From Calothrix anomala FACHB-343 (GTDB lineage Bacteria > Cyanobacteriota > Cyanobacteriia > Cyanobacteriales > Nostocaceae): a stretch of DNA of 64,000 nt. Location: contig NZ_JACJQG010000026.1 in the NCBI RefSeq assembly GCF_014696435.1, positions 45,147-109,146 on the forward strand, read 5' to 3'. Of the stretch, positions 63,620 through 64,000 are shown one piece after another. Within the stretch, counting starts at the first letter, position 1, and each line of letters begins with the position of its first letter. The position numbers and the translations under genes were made by a program. The notes beneath the pieces were generated by a model. It saw only the letters and a list, made by a program, of their open reading frames with translations. It ran no database searches and was not told where the DNA came from.

Positions 63620-64000
63620 TTGACACTCACCGCCCTATAAGTGCGGTGATTCTTGCTTCGCGGGGATTCCAATGAATTTACCCTCAGCAAGCATCTTGAC
63701 CGTATGCCCTACGGCTGCAAGTCCCCGATTGAGAACTACTTGAGCGGCCGCCACATCTCTATCAGTGGTATAGCCACAATTCGAGCAAATATGAGTACGT
63801 TCTGATAATTCTTTTTTACCTGTTTCAACACCACAGTTAGGGCAAATTTGACTAGTTTTGCGACTGTCTACTTTCTGGAAGTAAACACCACGATGAAAAC
63901 AAGTTTGCTCAAGGATGTGGAAAAATTGACCAAAACCAGCATCTAAACAATGCTTGCCCAACATAGAGCGAGATAACCCGACTAGGTTCAAATCCTCAAC
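63620..64000 (-). mobile_element. second TnpB element, right end and 3' part
   Basis: The right end (63620-63650) has minus-strand CACCGC-acttatagg-GCGGTG and GAGTGTCAA, the same architecture as the element at 34743, with compensated stem changes. The element continues beyond the window. Confidence 0.7.
63635..64000 (-). CDS. tnpB: TnpB RNA-guided nuclease, C-terminal part
   Basis: At least 121 codons, open to the window edge, starting VEDLNLVGLSRSMLGKHCLD. The RuvC-II Glu (VEDL), zinc ribbon CPNC/CSNC and RuvC-III Asp (TDRDVAAAQVVLNRG) are intact. The N-terminal part lies outside the window. It is a different lineage from the TnpB at 34758 (VEDLNLVGL here, YEDLRIKNL there) although their right ends are alike. 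Confidence 0.88.
   Translation of the reverse strand, partial: VEDLNLVGLSRSMLGKHCLDAGFGQFFHILEQTCFHRGVYFQKVDSRKTSQICPNCGVETGKKELSERTHICSNCGYTTDRDVAAAQVVLNRGLAAVGHTVKMLAEGKFIGIPAKQESPHL

Noticed and set aside
1-64000. tRNA, rRNA, riboswitch and prophage genes
   Set aside because: No cloverleaf with a T-loop GGTTCAAATCC in proper context, no rRNA segment and no phage structural gene. The GGTTCAAATCC at 63985-63995 lies inside the tnpB coding sequence.

Overview
The window looks like chromosome of a filamentous, probably heterocyst-type (Nostocales) cyanobacterium. The evidence is the very frequent HIP1 octamer GCGATCGC, many short heptamer-type repeats (TTGACTG/TTGACGG, CAATGCC, AAATGAC, GGACAAG families) between genes, and typical cyanobacterial genes: petL, knotless phytochrome kinase, DUF928/CHASE2/CHAT cluster, DUF4327, Tll0287-like sensor, Uma2 and solo TnpB elements. 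No rRNA, tRNA, CRISPR array or prophage was seen. Species assignment is not possible from the sequence alone.

Layout. 0-13 kb: 3' part of squalene-hopene cyclase, an AhpD-like protein, a VanY-type peptidase, AEC and GPH transporters, a phosphoribosyltransferase, a decaying AT-rich stretch (7.0-8.5 kb) holding a remnant of a second metal-binding protein gene, then a divergent metal ABC transporter (binding protein / ATPase + permease), an orphan Phd antitoxin with a broken PIN toxin, and a kinase-like protein. 13-20 kb: a large multi-PAS hybrid kinase and the molybdate system modA plus a fused modBC. 20-21.5 kb: gene-free, with two MITE-like elements. 21.5-29.2 kb: a co-directional cluster DUF928, CHASE2 hybrid kinase, REC-kinase and secreted TPR-CHAT protein. 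29.5-36 kb: small conserved proteins, hybrid-cluster protein (hcp) divergent from a Crp/Fnr regulator with an FNR/DNR-type box between them, an L,D-transpeptidase and a solo TnpB element.

36-46 kb: a secreted MORN protein and a membrane Ser/Thr kinase carrying a paralogous MORN domain, an MFS transporter, a TpsB-type secretion pore without a visible partner, and a divergent pair of Nudix-fold protein (degenerate Nudix box) and NADAR-family protein. 46-57 kb: a GAF-PHY-GAF phytochrome kinase, a protein with a TIR/deoxyribosyltransferase-like C-terminal half, an MBL-fold protein, a glycosyltransferase, a PhnD-like lipoprotein divergent from a heme c (Tll0287-like) HAMP receptor, and a second Ser/Thr kinase. 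57-64 kb: a membrane protein, FtsW/RodA, a 20/21-bp tandem array, Uma2 nuclease, aroB, petL, bioB and the 3' part of a second TnpB element.

Recurring themes are extracytoplasmic sensing and signalling (CHASE2, CHAT, MORN kinase, heme sensor, phytochrome, PAS hybrid kinase), metal and molybdate uptake, and an unusually heavy load of small repeats. In two places the repeats have become part of coding sequence: the signal-peptide region of the metal-binding lipoprotein and the ModB-ModC linker.
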